A DNA stretch of 64,000 nt from the NCBI GenBank assembly GCA_025363655.1, contig JANYDK010000081.1, positions 93,132 to 157,131 on the forward strand. Reading direction: 5' to 3'. Below are positions 1 through 8,687 of this stretch, piece by piece (the stretch's first letter is position 1; each line of letters opens with the position of its first letter). Both the position numbers and the translations under genes were made by a program. The notes beneath the pieces were generated by a model. It saw nothing but the letters and a program-made list of their open reading frames with translations, had not been told where the DNA came from and did no database searches. Origin of the DNA: Deltaproteobacteria bacterium (GTDB taxonomy: Bacteria > Myxococcota_A > Polyangia > Polyangiales > JADJMO01).

Positions 1-15
1 TTCAGCCATGCGGCC

Positions 16-1146
16 GTGACGATCACCTGCGGGCGCTGCAATTTCGAGCAGCAGATGTCAGGCGGCGAGGTGCCGCTCCACGAGCTGCTCCAGCCGTTCG
101 TCGCGCGTCTCGGCGGCGTGGTGCGTGGCGGCTGTCTGGTCGTACCGACGCGGCCCTTCGACGTGCAGCTCTCGATCGACACGAGCAGCGGGACGCCGAT
201 GGGCCTCTCGCTCCACGCGCGCACCGCGCCGCTGCCGGAGATCATCTTCACCGTCGAGTCGAGCCTCGATCGCGGTACGCGTGCGATCGGTCTCACGCGC
301 GAGGTGCAGCTCGGCGATCCGAGCTTCGATCCCCATGTGTGGGTCGACGCCGATCTCTCCGACGAGGTCGTTCGTGGCGTCCTCCGGTTGCCCGAAACGC
401 GGCGCGCGATCGTCGCCGTCCTCCACGCCGGACACGTGCAGCCCAACGTCATCCCCGGCATCGACGTGAGGCTCGCGAACGGCGGCGTGTTCACGACGGT
501 CGGGCTCTCGGCGCTCGACGACGAGGCAGACCTGCGGCGAATCATCGAAGCCGTCGCGACCCTCGCGCGGACGATCACACCCGTGACCACGCCGCACGTC
601 GCGAAGAAGGGCCCACGTGCGCGAGTGACCTTCCTCTTCGTGCTCGGCGTCATCGTCTGGTGCGCAGCGCTGCCGGCGTGCATGGCCGCCGAAATGCACG
701 CGCCGCTCTTCGGCCTCACGGGGCCGTACATTTGGGGCGCGCTCGCCGGGGTCGGCGTTTGGGTCGTGATGCTGCCCATCTTCGGCCTCGTCGTGCGCGG
801 GCGCTCCTCGTCCCTGAGCACGATGATCGCGGCGAGCTCGCTCTGGCTCTTCTCGATCGCATGGCTCGGAGCGGTGACGGCCCCTTGGTTCAACTGGCTG
901 CTCGACGACGCCCCCACCGAGCCGCGCGTCGCGACCGTCATTTCCTTCCAGGAGTTGCAGAACGACGACGACGACTCGGTCCGGTACGTCGTGCGCCTGC
1001 GGTCATGGACCGACGACGGCGCCGAGCTGGAGGTCGTGCGCGACGATGGCGGCTCATTGAAGCCGGGGCAAAAGCTGACGGTGCAGGTGCACCAGGGGTA
1101 CTTCGGCTGGCCGTGGATGGCCCCTTCTCCGAAGGTCGAGAAGTAG
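16..1146 (+). CDS. Membrane protein with N-terminal Cys-x-x-Cys, unknown function (possibly 5'-truncated)
   Basis: 376 residues from a GTG at 16. The frame stays open to the window edge, so the true start may lie outside. A Cys-x-x-Cys pair (C5, C8) directly after the start resembles half of a zinc knuckle. Residues 20-190 are soluble and look beta-rich. Three membrane segments follow at about 205-225, 237-260 and 270-290, then a soluble C-terminal tail (300-376). The ATG at 8 is in another frame and stops after three codons. I do not recognise the family. The gene converges on the Cys-rich lipoprotein gene that ends at 1245. Confidence 0.75.
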   Translation: MTITCGRCNFEQQMSGGEVPLHELLQPFVARLGGVVRGGCLVVPTRPFDVQLSIDTSSGTPMGLSLHARTAPLPEIIFTVESSLDRGTRAIGLTREVQLGDPSFDPHVWVDADLSDEVVRGVLRLPETRRAIVAVLHAGHVQPNVIPGIDVRLANGGVFTTVGLSALDDEADLRRIIEAVATLARTITPVTTPHVAKKGPRARVTFLFVLGVIVWCAALPACMAAEMHAPLFGLTGPYIWGALAGVGVWVVMLPIFGLVVRGRSSSLSTMIAASSLWLFSIAWLGAVTAPWFNWLLDDAPTEPRVATVISFQELQNDDDDSVRYVVRLRSWTDDGAELEVVRDDGGSLKPGQKLTVQVHQGYFGWPWMAPSPKVEK

Positions 1147-1178
1147 CCACTCTCACCCGTCGTCGACTTCGACGCGTG

Positions 1179-1200
1179 CGAGTTCGATTTCGAACACTCG
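1179..1200. terminator. Stem-loop between convergent genes
   Basis: An inverted repeat with GTTCGA and TCGAAC arms (1182-1195) is flanked by CGAG/CTCG, giving about nine pairs with a two-base bulge. It lies in the 98 bp between two convergent genes, where a bidirectional terminator is expected. There is no T-run, so a Rho-independent mechanism is only a possibility. Confidence 0.3.
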
Positions 1201-1244
1201 GCACTCGGGCGGCGACGCGATGTCACCCGGAGTGCGTCGCGCGA

Positions 1245-1706
1245 TTACATGTTGCAACCGCCCTGGCCCTTGCACGCGTTCTGGCCTTTGCAGGCGTTGT
1301 TGCCGGTCTTGCAACCGCCCTTTCCTTTGCAGTCGTTCTGCCCTTTGCAGGCGTGCTTGTCGGCCGCCTTGTTCGTCGGCACCGGAGGCGGCGGAGGTGA
1401 CGGAGGCGCAACGACGACCGTCGGCTTGGGCTTGGGTTTCGCCCCCGTCGGTTTCGTCGTCGGAGCAGGCGGTGGAGGCGGCGGTGGAGGCGTTACGACG
1501 ACCGCAGTGCTCGTCGGCGTCGGCGGTTCGGCGGAGCTCGTCGGCACTACGAGAGAATCCGACGGCGGCGCGATCGCACTCGGGCTCGCGGTCGTCGCCA
1601 AAGGCGGTGCGTGCGTCGACTCCGGAGTCGGCGCAGTGGAGGGACCGGCGTTCTGCGACGCGCATCCCGCGAAGATGCCGACGACCGCGGCGCTGAGGAG
1701 CTTCAT
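1245..1706 (-). CDS. Small Pro-rich lipoprotein with Cys-Lys-Gly repeat tail
   Basis: 153 residues. A lipoprotein signal ends at C15 (IFAGC). A Pro/Thr/Ala-rich linker (20-115) contains runs of eight and five prolines. The last about 35 residues hold six cysteines in two copies of a C-K-G-Q-N-x-C-K-G-x-G-G-C pattern. The start at 1706 was chosen because its ATG overlaps the TGA of the upstream lipoprotein gene (ATGA), which implies translational coupling; an ATG six bases upstream is possible. The Cys pattern resembles small metal-binding, bufferin-like proteins I recall from other bacteria. Metal or redox function is inference. Confidence 0.75.
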   Translation of the reverse strand: MKLLSAAVVGIFAGCASQNAGPSTAPTPESTHAPPLATTASPSAIAPPSDSLVVPTSSAEPPTPTSTAVVVTPPPPPPPPAPTTKPTGAKPKPKPTVVVAPPSPPPPPVPTNKAADKHACKGQNDCKGKGGCKTGNNACKGQNACKGQGGCNM

Positions 1707-3646
1707 GGACATCGAGCCTCGATTAGCGCTTTTTCGGGCGCGGGGAGAGCGTACTTGGGCAGTTTGGACGCTTCTTCGATTCGCGCTTTGGCAGCGTTGC
1801 AGGTGCCTTTTCCGGCGGCGACGAGCGCCGAGGCGATCTTCGCGGTGACGGCCGTCCAAGCTCCGCGCTTCGGCGCGGCGACGGCTTCGGCTTTGGCGAC
1901 TTCCTTCTTCGCCACGAGCGCGCCGACGATCGCGAGGCGTACGTCGACGGCGGCGAGATCGGCGTCGGCGAGCGAGGGACCGTAGTACGCGAGCGCGCTC
2001 GGATCCTTCTCGCGCAAGAGCGCGATGGCGTCGGAGGCGGCTTGGGCGTCGGGCAGACACCGTTCGGCCGCCGCGGGCGCGACGCAGCTCTCGACCAGGC
2101 CGCGCGCGAGGATCAGCGCCGCGTCTCGGCTCGCCGGCGACGTCGAGAGACGCTCGAAGAGAACGACCAGCACCGGGGCGACGGCGCGCGGATCGTCTTT
2201 GCCCTCACGCGTCTTGCGCAGCGAATCGAGCACCTTTTCTGCCTGGGCCGCTTGCACGTCGGGCGGCGAGCGGAGGAGTCGTTCGATGCGCAAGGCAGGC
2301 ACCGCGGGCGCTTCGCCGAGCGCTTTGTCGAGCGTCGAGAGCGCGTCGACCGAGCTCGAGACACCCGCGAGCGCGATGCGTGCGGCGAGATCGTGCGGGT
2401 GCGCGTCGACGTACGCGTAGAGAAGGCTGCGACCTCGGAGCGAGTCGACGCCCGCGACGGCCGTGAGATCGCCGAGCGTCGGCGAAACGATCGGCGGCAG
2501 GAGGCTCGGCGTCGCCGCCGACTTGTCCGAGCAAGCACCGGCCCAGGCGCCGTCGTCTTCGAGTCGTGGATAGATGCCAAAGGCCGCTGCGCGCGCGCCA
2601 TCGGCGTAGGTCATCGCGTCGCCGCATCGTCCTTCGACGCGCGCGAGGACCGCGAGGGCGACTCGTGAGCTCGCGAGCTTGACGCCGCTCGCTTGCTTCT
2701 GCGCGGAGGCGAGCGCGATCAACGAGGCTGGCTTCCCGGCGCGCGCATCGGCGATGGCGCGCTCGAGGCTAGAAGCACGCGCGGTCGATTCACCCTTGAT
2801 TTTCCCATCCAAGAGCTTGCTCGCGGCGGCCGCACCCACCCCGTCGCCGTGCGTGCGCGCGGTGGCGATGGCGTCGACGATCTTGGGTCCGACCCAGGCG
2901 CCGCCGTAGCCCGTCGAGAGAGGCACCGCCGCTTCGATGGTCGCGACCAACTCGGCCCGCGGCGAGACGAGCGCGCCCTTTCCGCCGGCGCGAATGCTCT
3001 CCATCAGCGCGTCGAGCCGGGCATCGAGCGCGTCGGAGGTGCTCCCAGAGCTGGCGCGTTCGGTGACGATGCGGGAAAAGAGCTGCGCCGCGCGTTCGTG
3101 ATCACCGAAGCGGGCGCAGGTGCCTGCCGCGAGCCGCAGCACGTCGACGTCCTTGCCGGCGAGCTCACCGAGGGCGCGGGCTCCTTCGAGCGCGTCGTTC
3201 TGCGCCTCGGCGCGCGCAGCCACGGTGACGAAGATGGTCGCGCTCGGGACGCCGCGATCGTGCTCGAAGACGTAGCGCGCGTGCGCGAGCAGCTCCTTCG
3301 CCGGCGCGCACCGACTCTCGGCGAGGGCGAGGTGACCTTCGATGGACGAGGCATCGAGCGTGGTCGCGTCGACGAGCAGCCGACATCTCTCGCGCGGATC
3401 ACTCGCTTGCGCGGCGGCGACGAACGAGGCGTGCGCCGCGTCGGTGAGCGTCGTCGCGGCAGGAGGTGCGACGGCGACGGGAGCGACGGTCGCCGTTCCT
3501 TCGGTCGAGGGCGGAGGAGGCGGCATCAACGTCGCGCTCGGTCCGCACGCGGTGGACGCGGCAGACGCGGCAGACGCGAGCGCGCCGAGGACCATGAAGA
3601 TCTTGAAACGGATGAGGCTCTTGCGGCCGGGCCTTTGCGCGCACAT
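1703..3646 (-). CDS. Large lipoprotein with helical TPR-like repeats
   Basis: 647 residues. The basic N-terminus (RPGRK) and hydrophobic stretch end in a lipobox at C34 (STAC), followed by a Pro-rich linker and a long Ala/Leu-rich helical body of TPR-like spacing. It is probably a periplasmic or outer-membrane scaffold. The start at ATG 3646 leaves only 12 bp to the divergent holB start; the longer reading from 3691 would overlap holB. An internal ATG at 3595 would also keep a signal peptide. Its stop overlaps the start of the Cys-rich lipoprotein, so the two are probably co-expressed. No specific function is recognisable. Confidence 0.8.
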   Translation of the reverse strand: MCAQRPGRKSLIRFKIFMVLGALASAASAASTACGPSATLMPPPPPSTEGTATVAPVAVAPPAATTLTDAAHASFVAAAQASDPRERCRLLVDATTLDASSIEGHLALAESRCAPAKELLAHARYVFEHDRGVPSATIFVTVAARAEAQNDALEGARALGELAGKDVDVLRLAAGTCARFGDHERAAQLFSRIVTERASSGSTSDALDARLDALMESIRAGGKGALVSPRAELVATIEAAVPLSTGYGGAWVGPKIVDAIATARTHGDGVGAAAASKLLDGKIKGESTARASSLERAIADARAGKPASLIALASAQKQASGVKLASSRVALAVLARVEGRCGDAMTYADGARAAAFGIYPRLEDDGAWAGACSDKSAATPSLLPPIVSPTLGDLTAVAGVDSLRGRSLLYAYVDAHPHDLAARIALAGVSSSVDALSTLDKALGEAPAVPALRIERLLRSPPDVQAAQAEKVLDSLRKTREGKDDPRAVAPVLVVLFERLSTSPASRDAALILARGLVESCVAPAAAERCLPDAQAASDAIALLREKDPSALAYYGPSLADADLAAVDVRLAIVGALVAKKEVAKAEAVAAPKRGAWTAVTAKIASALVAAGKGTCNAAKARIEEASKLPKYALPAPEKALIEARCP

Positions 3647-3658
3647 GGAGTAGACACG

Positions 3659-4657
3659 ATGCCCTTCGCCGACGTGCTTGGACAGCCCCATGCGCTCGGC
3701 GCACTCCAGCGGGGGCTCTCGGCGGGTCGCCTACATCACGCGCTCTTGTTCTACGGCCCCGATGGCGTGGGAAAAGAGCTGGCGGCGTTCGCGCTCGCGT
3801 GCGCCATCGTCTGCCTTCGCAAGCCGGGCGAGGGTTGCCGGGAGTGCGAGGGTTGTCGTAAGGCGCTCGGCCGGGGCGCCGAAGGGATCCCCCTCCACCC
3901 CGACGTCGTCGTCGTCGAGAAGGGTCTCTACTCGAAAGATCAGCTCGGCCGCTCGACCGACGAGAAGACCGACATCTCGGTCGATCAGATCCGTCGCGTC
4001 GTCCTCGAGCGCGTCGCCATCCCTCCGAACGAGGCTCCGCAGCGCATCATCATCGTCCGTCGCGCCGAAGAGATGAGCACCGGCGCCGCCAACGCGCTGC
4101 TGAAGACGCTGGAAGAGCCGCCGGCACACACGCGCTTCGTTTTGATGACGGCGCGCCTCGGCGAGCTCTTGCCGACGATTCGTTCGCGCACGCTCCCCGT
4201 TCGTTTCGCGCCGCTCTCCGATGGCCTGGTCGAGCGCATCCTCGTCGGTCGGGGCATCGAAGCGAAGGTCGCCGCGCACGCCGCGCAGCTGGCGGGAGGA
4301 AGCGTCGAGACGGCCCTCACGCTGGCCGATCCTGCCGCTGCGGAAGAGCGCACGCGCGCCGTCGAGAAGCTACGCCGCGCCGCCGGTGCGCCGCTCGCCG
4401 AGCTCCTCGAAGCCACATCCGAATACGGCAACACCGGCGAAGATCGCGTGCAGCTCCGAGGCACGCTCGAGGCGCTCACCGTCACCGAGGCGACGGAGCT
4501 GCGACGATTGGTTCTCTCCGGCGCTCCACTGCGCGAGGTCGATGCTTCGCTTCATCGCCACGCCGCAGCGCTCGACGTCTCGGCGATGCTCGAGCGCAAC
4601 GCCAACGTCCCCCTCGCCCTCGAAGGCACCTGGCTCGCGCTCTCGCGAAAAATCTAG
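3659..4657 (+). CDS. holB: DNA polymerase III subunit delta-prime
   Basis: 332 residues, the normal family length. It is a clamp-loader subunit that works with DnaX and the delta subunit to load the sliding clamp. The N-terminus matches the family (QPHALGAL, then HALLFYGPDGVGKE). A Walker A-like GPDGVGKE lies at 33-40. A four-Cys zinc module sits near C52, C60, C63 and C66. The TLEEPP sensor region and an RSRTLPV segment follow. The ATG at 3659 begins the conserved N-terminus. The gene is divergent from the lipoprotein gene with only 12 bp between start codons, so the promoter must overlap coding sequence. Confidence 0.93.
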   Translation: MPFADVLGQPHALGALQRGLSAGRLHHALLFYGPDGVGKELAAFALACAIVCLRKPGEGCRECEGCRKALGRGAEGIPLHPDVVVVEKGLYSKDQLGRSTDEKTDISVDQIRRVVLERVAIPPNEAPQRIIIVRRAEEMSTGAANALLKTLEEPPAHTRFVLMTARLGELLPTIRSRTLPVRFAPLSDGLVERILVGRGIEAKVAAHAAQLAGGSVETALTLADPAAAEERTRAVEKLRRAAGAPLAELLEATSEYGNTGEDRVQLRGTLEALTVTEATELRRLVLSGAPLREVDASLHRHAAALDVSAMLERNANVPLALEGTWLALSRKI

Positions 4658-4665
4658 TGTGGCGA

Positions 4666-4680
4666 CCTCGCGTAGCGAGG
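4666..4680. terminator. GC hairpin between convergent holB and PilZ genes
   Basis: CCTCGC-GTA-GCGAGG: a perfect six-pair stem with a three-base loop in the 33 bp between two convergent stop codons. It is well placed to act as a bidirectional terminator. No T-run follows on either strand. Confidence 0.4.
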
Positions 4681-4690
4681 CGAAATGGAG

Positions 4691-5017
4691 CTAGCTCGCG
4701 TCGTCGATCAGCCGTTCGATCGCCGCCTTGCGCTCGTCGTCGAGATTGACGAACTCGACGCCCACGCCATGCGTGCTGCCGACCTTCGCGTTGACGAACT
4801 TCACCTTGGCCTCGAGCACCACCGCCTCGCCCTTGGGCGGACAGAGGCGCACCTCGATCACTTCGCCGACGGTCGGCGCCTTGCCGAGCTGGAGCTGCAT
4901 GCCACCATGCGAGATGTTCTCGATCCACGTCTCGTAGAAAACGGCCCAGCTCTCGAACTTGACCTCGGCGGGGGTCGCCAAATGTATCCGCCGGCTCTTC
5001 CGCTGGTCTCGATCCAT
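4691..5017 (-). CDS. Single-domain PilZ protein
   Basis: 108 residues, one PilZ domain. PilZ domains bind cyclic di-GMP. Both ligand motifs are visible: R-x3-R near the start (R6-R10, RKSRR) and the N-x-S-x-x-G loop (NISHGG, about 34-39, with N in place of the usual D). A final GVEFVNL strand and helix follow. The ATG at 5017 places the RxxxR motif directly after the start, as in other stand-alone PilZ adaptors. In myxobacteria such proteins are often motility or polysaccharide effectors, but there is no partner gene next to it. Confidence 0.88.
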   Translation of the reverse strand: MDRDQRKSRRIHLATPAEVKFESWAVFYETWIENISHGGMQLQLGKAPTVGEVIEVRLCPPKGEAVVLEAKVKFVNAKVGSTHGVGVEFVNLDDERKAAIERLIDDAS

Positions 5018-5109
5018 CGAGTCAAAACGTAGCACGCGTGCTCGGCACGTCCCATTTCTCGGCCGTTTCCGGGAATAGGGCGGCGCAACCGCGACGGTTC
5101 GGCGACCGG

Positions 5110-5877
5110 CTAGGGGTCGGCGAGCGGCGAGTGACGGTCGAACACGTAGGGGCCTTTCACCGCGCCCCAGACCTGCTTGTCGGTCGCGTCGTAGCCGCGA
5201 TCCCACGAGCGGAGGCCTGACTCGTCGAGGGTCGCCTGCGAGCTCGCGTAGGTCGCGCCCTCCAGGGTGCTCGGGCAATCCTTGCCCGTCGTGCCGCCCT
5301 CGAATCGATCGCCCTTCCACTGCAGGTCGACATTGCAGCCGGCGCGCTCGAAGACGTCGGCCGGCGTGATCGTGTGCTTCGTCGGGTCGGCGCAGAGGCC
5401 GACGACGTAGCTCGGGTTCTTGAATTCGAAGATGCGGGAGACCGCGTGCGTCTCGGCCGGCGTCTTCGATTCGACCACGTAGAGCCGTTGTCGGTAGGGC
5501 GCCGCGATCGTCGAAGAGAGCGCCTGTTCGACGTAGAGGACGCGCGTGCCGAGGCCCGGAACGCTGACCGGGCAAATCGCGAGGTGAATCGAGAAATACG
5601 TGGGATCGGACTTCGACTGCGCGAGGGAGTCGAAGTCACCGATCAAGAGGCGATGAAGACGGGCAGCGGCGTCGGGTGGCGTCGCGTCGGCGGCGCTGGG
5701 AACGCTGCCGTCGTCGAGCGCCGTATCGACCGCCGCATCGAGCGCCGCATCGAGGTTCACGCCAGTGTCACTCGCCGAGGCAGGTGACGACGAAGACGAC
5801 GACGAGCACGCGGTCAGAACGAGCGAACCGAGCAGTGAAAAACGCAGATGGATGTTCACGAAACGACTCCTTTTCAC
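5110..5877 (-). CDS. Lipoprotein with CpcT/CpeT-like (bilin lyase family) domain
   Basis: 255 residues from a GTG that overlaps the stop of the upstream lipoprotein gene (GTGA). The lipobox is at C24 (LVLTAC), followed by a Ser and Ala/Asp-rich linker. From about residue 75 the sequence follows the CpcT/CpeT pattern: L-I-G-D-F-D-S near 78-84, D-P-T-Y-F near 91, Y-V-E-Q-A-L near 115 and P-Y-R-Q-R-L-Y near 127. In cyanobacteria this family attaches bilins to phycobiliproteins; here the domain is lipid-anchored and there are no phycobiliproteins. An alternative GTG start is at 5859. The fold assignment is fairly sure; the function is unknown. Confidence 0.75.
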   Translation of the reverse strand: MKRSRFVNIHLRFSLLGSLVLTACSSSSSSSPASASDTGVNLDAALDAAVDTALDDGSVPSAADATPPDAAARLHRLLIGDFDSLAQSKSDPTYFSIHLAICPVSVPGLGTRVLYVEQALSSTIAAPYRQRLYVVESKTPAETHAVSRIFEFKNPSYVVGLCADPTKHTITPADVFERAGCNVDLQWKGDRFEGGTTGKDCPSTLEGATYASSQATLDESGLRSWDRGYDATDKQVWGAVKGPYVFDRHSPLADP

Positions 5878-8603
5878 TTGTGGCGCACGAAGCGAAGGCG
5901 CGTGCCTTCGCCGACTTTTCCGGCTTCGTTGCGGAGGGCCTGGTAGCCGACGTCGCCGTTGCCGTTCTCGAGGCCGACCGCGATCGAGCCGCCGGTGATG
6001 CCGTCGGCGGTGCTCGTGAGGTTGCCGTAGACGTAGTCGACGTCGCCGTTCTCGTGGAGCACCGTCTCGACGTCGAGCGCGTCGGCAGCGGCGCCGCACT
6101 TGTGCACCGACTTCATGAGCACGGTGACGGTGCGACTCGGCGCCGCGCCCTCGACGAGCGCCCAGTACTGCGGCGTGGTGCCTGCGGAGCACCAGTTGCC
6201 CGTCGTCAGCCACGCCGGCGCGATGACCCCGCTCGGCGCGTTTGCACTGGGAAATGCCGCGTCGTTCGTCTTGTAGAGGCCGACGCTACCCACCGTCGTG
6301 ATCGCGCCGACGCGGGCGATGGCGAGCGAGCGCCAGCCTTCGCGAAAGGCATCGATGGCGAAGGGCAGGTCGAGGATCGCCGCGCTGCCGCCGCCGCTGA
6401 AAATCACCGGCGTGACCCCTGCGAGCGTGCTGATGTCGCGCACCGGGGCGGTGTCCTTCGACTGCGCGTACATCTCCTCGACGGTGATCGTCGCGCTCGC
6501 ATCGGCGATGGTCGACGCCTTCACCACCAGGTTCACGACAGAGGCGGTCTTGGGCAGGACGAAGATCGCTCGCCCTTCCGCGGGCAAGGCATCACTCTTG
6601 GTGAACGTGTAGGTGATGCCGCCCGTCGGTAGGCTCGCTCGGCGCACCGAGAGCGGAAGAACTTCGGTGGCCGCCGAATTGGCGAGGCCGATCGTCGCGC
6701 CCTGCCCTCGCACGAGCGCGAGGTCGGCGTTGGGCGTCGTGCCACCGCCGCTGGTGGTGTGCGTCTGGTAGCGGTACTCGACGCGCCCGTCTTTGTAGAG
6801 GGCGCCTTGGAGCGTCACGTGACCGCCGGTGACGGTGCCGCCGGCCTCGCTGGCAGTCGTGAAATCGAGCCATTCGGCGACAAAACGCCCATCTGCAGTG
6901 CCAGCGCCGAAGGTCGCGGTGCGAATTTTCGAAGTGCCGGTGTTGACCGTCAGCTTGGTGTCGAGGAAGGGCGCCAGCGTTCCGTCGGTCCAGTCCGGCG
7001 AGATGCCGATCGCGGGGATCGGCATCGACGGATTGCTGAGGATGGTGCTCCCGGCGTAGCGCGACATGACGCCGTACTTCGAGAGGTAGACCTTCGACTT
7101 CCAATCGTCGCCGAGCACCGTCGCGGTGAACCCGAAGGGCAACGAGGGGCTGAGCACGCTGCTGGTGGGCGTGGTCTCGACGAGCCCGGTGCCGGCCGCG
7201 AGATCGTCCCACGTCGGTGTGCCGTCGTGGATGACGGCGATCGTCGAACCGGCGCCGGTGATCGACGCGCTCGTCGCGCCCGTCGCCTTCCATTGGAGGA
7301 GCACGCGATCGCGTAAGGCGGCCACCAGGGTCGTCGAGGGAACGGACGGCGCGTCGGCGAGCTGCACGGTAAATGCAGGCTTTGGCGCAGTGTCGGCGAC
7401 GCTCGTATCGGTCGTATCGGTCGTATCGCTCACGTCGGCGGCAACGTCGGCGCTCGCATCGACGCCCGCGTCACCCGCGACGGCCGACCCGCACCACGCC
7501 GCGCTTCCGCACTTTCCACCCGCGCCGATCGGATCGGTCGGAAAGCACGTGCGCGCGTGCGCCGTCTTGCACTCGTAGTCCCAATGACATTTGGCGCCGT
7601 CGTCACGGAGAGCGACGCACTTGTTGGTGTAGCCGTCGGTGTCCGGTCCCTCGTCGCAGAAGGAGCCCGCGGGGCACTCGAGGATGGGGCCCGAGTCGGC
7701 CGCGCAGGTGTCGCCGAGCGCCACCTTCTTCGCCAGCGCCGAGCACTTGCCGGGCTTGGTGGCGGTGCCACCGTCGCAGTTCGAACCCTTGCGCGTGTCG
7801 CAGAACTGCCAGCTCGGCGTGATGCCGCAGTCTTCACCCGGCTTCTTCCAGGCCACGCATTTGCGGTCCTTCACCGCGCTCGGCGGACCGTCGCAGTAGC
7901 CGACGCCGGGATCGCACTCGCCGTTGAACGTCGTGTCTCCGATGTCCGCGCAGCTCGAACCGACCGGGGCGATCTTGGTGAAAATCTTCGTGTCACGAAC
8001 GTCGAAGCAGCTGCCGTCGTAGAGCGCCCCCTCGAGCGAGCTGCCGCAAGTGGCCGACGAGATGGCGGAGACGCAGGCCGTGCCCTTGGCGGCGTCGAAC
8101 GTCATGCGCCCGCGGCCGATCGAGGGAATCCACTTGGCGTGGAGCAGACCGAGCTGCTCCTTCAGCACCTTGGCACAATCGGCCGCCGCAGGCCCTGCGC
8201 CGGGAGGATACGTGTACGGCTTGCCGGTGAATTGCGTGAAGTAGCTGTCGTAGTCGGCCTTCGAGCAGCAGCCGGTGAGCCTCTCGCAGATGGCCGACGC
8301 GAGGTTGCCATCGAGCTCCTCGACAGCCGCTTTGACGTCGAACGGAGCCGTGTCGATCGCTCCGTCGGTCGCGGCGTCGCGCGCGTCGACAGGTCCGACG
8401 TCGGCGTCGATACGCGAAGAGTCGGGGAGCGATCCGGCGTCGTTCGCATCAGTTGCGTCGAGCGAAGCGTCGCTGCCGGGGACGTCGCCGGAGTCGTCGC
8501 CACCGGCGCAGCCGAAGCCGCCGACGGTCGCGAGCGAGCTACACGCGAGGAGGGGAAGGAGCGGAAGGAGCAGACCGAGGGAGCTCTGAACGACGGACTT
8601 CAT
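5874..8603 (-). CDS. Large Cys-rich cell-surface lipoprotein
   Basis: 909 residues. The lipoprotein signal ends at C21 (LPLLAC). An Asp/Ala/Ser linker follows, then a Cys-rich region (about 90-380) with many paired cysteines of the kind common in myxobacterial surface proteins. A short D-T-T repeat linker (about 395) leads to a beta-rich, Thr/Gly-rich C-terminal half, probably one or more Ig- or lectin-like sandwiches. I recognise no catalytic motif. It is the first gene of a two-gene unit with the CpcT/CpeT-like lipoprotein and is divergent from the sigma-54 activator, which may control it. Confidence 0.82.
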   Translation of the reverse strand: MKSVVQSSLGLLLPLLPLLACSSLATVGGFGCAGGDDSGDVPGSDASLDATDANDAGSLPDSSRIDADVGPVDARDAATDGAIDTAPFDVKAAVEELDGNLASAICERLTGCCSKADYDSYFTQFTGKPYTYPPGAGPAAADCAKVLKEQLGLLHAKWIPSIGRGRMTFDAAKGTACVSAISSATCGSSLEGALYDGSCFDVRDTKIFTKIAPVGSSCADIGDTTFNGECDPGVGYCDGPPSAVKDRKCVAWKKPGEDCGITPSWQFCDTRKGSNCDGGTATKPGKCSALAKKVALGDTCAADSGPILECPAGSFCDEGPDTDGYTNKCVALRDDGAKCHWDYECKTAHARTCFPTDPIGAGGKCGSAAWCGSAVAGDAGVDASADVAADVSDTTDTTDTSVADTAPKPAFTVQLADAPSVPSTTLVAALRDRVLLQWKATGATSASITGAGSTIAVIHDGTPTWDDLAAGTGLVETTPTSSVLSPSLPFGFTATVLGDDWKSKVYLSKYGVMSRYAGSTILSNPSMPIPAIGISPDWTDGTLAPFLDTKLTVNTGTSKIRTATFGAGTADGRFVAEWLDFTTASEAGGTVTGGHVTLQGALYKDGRVEYRYQTHTTSGGGTTPNADLALVRGQGATIGLANSAATEVLPLSVRRASLPTGGITYTFTKSDALPAEGRAIFVLPKTASVVNLVVKASTIADASATITVEEMYAQSKDTAPVRDISTLAGVTPVIFSGGGSAAILDLPFAIDAFREGWRSLAIARVGAITTVGSVGLYKTNDAAFPSANAPSGVIAPAWLTTGNWCSAGTTPQYWALVEGAAPSRTVTVLMKSVHKCGAAADALDVETVLHENGDVDYVYGNLTSTADGITGGSIAVGLENGNGDVGYQALRNEAGKVGEGTRLRFVRHK

Positions 8604-8687
8604 GGCGCCGCGCTTCAGCAGGGAGCATGCCCGACGCGAAAGAGACGCTTTTCCTTCGTTTGCGTGACGTTCGTCGTCAGCTACAAC

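Noticed and set aside
58-699. Long minus-strand open frame opposite the first gene
   Set aside because: Arg/His-rich low-complexity translation typical of the antisense of a high-GC gene; no start signal or family pattern.
7406-7432. Triplicated GTATCGGTC units in the large lipoprotein gene
   Set aside because: Encodes a short D-T-T linker; ordinary low-complexity linker rather than a functional DNA repeat.
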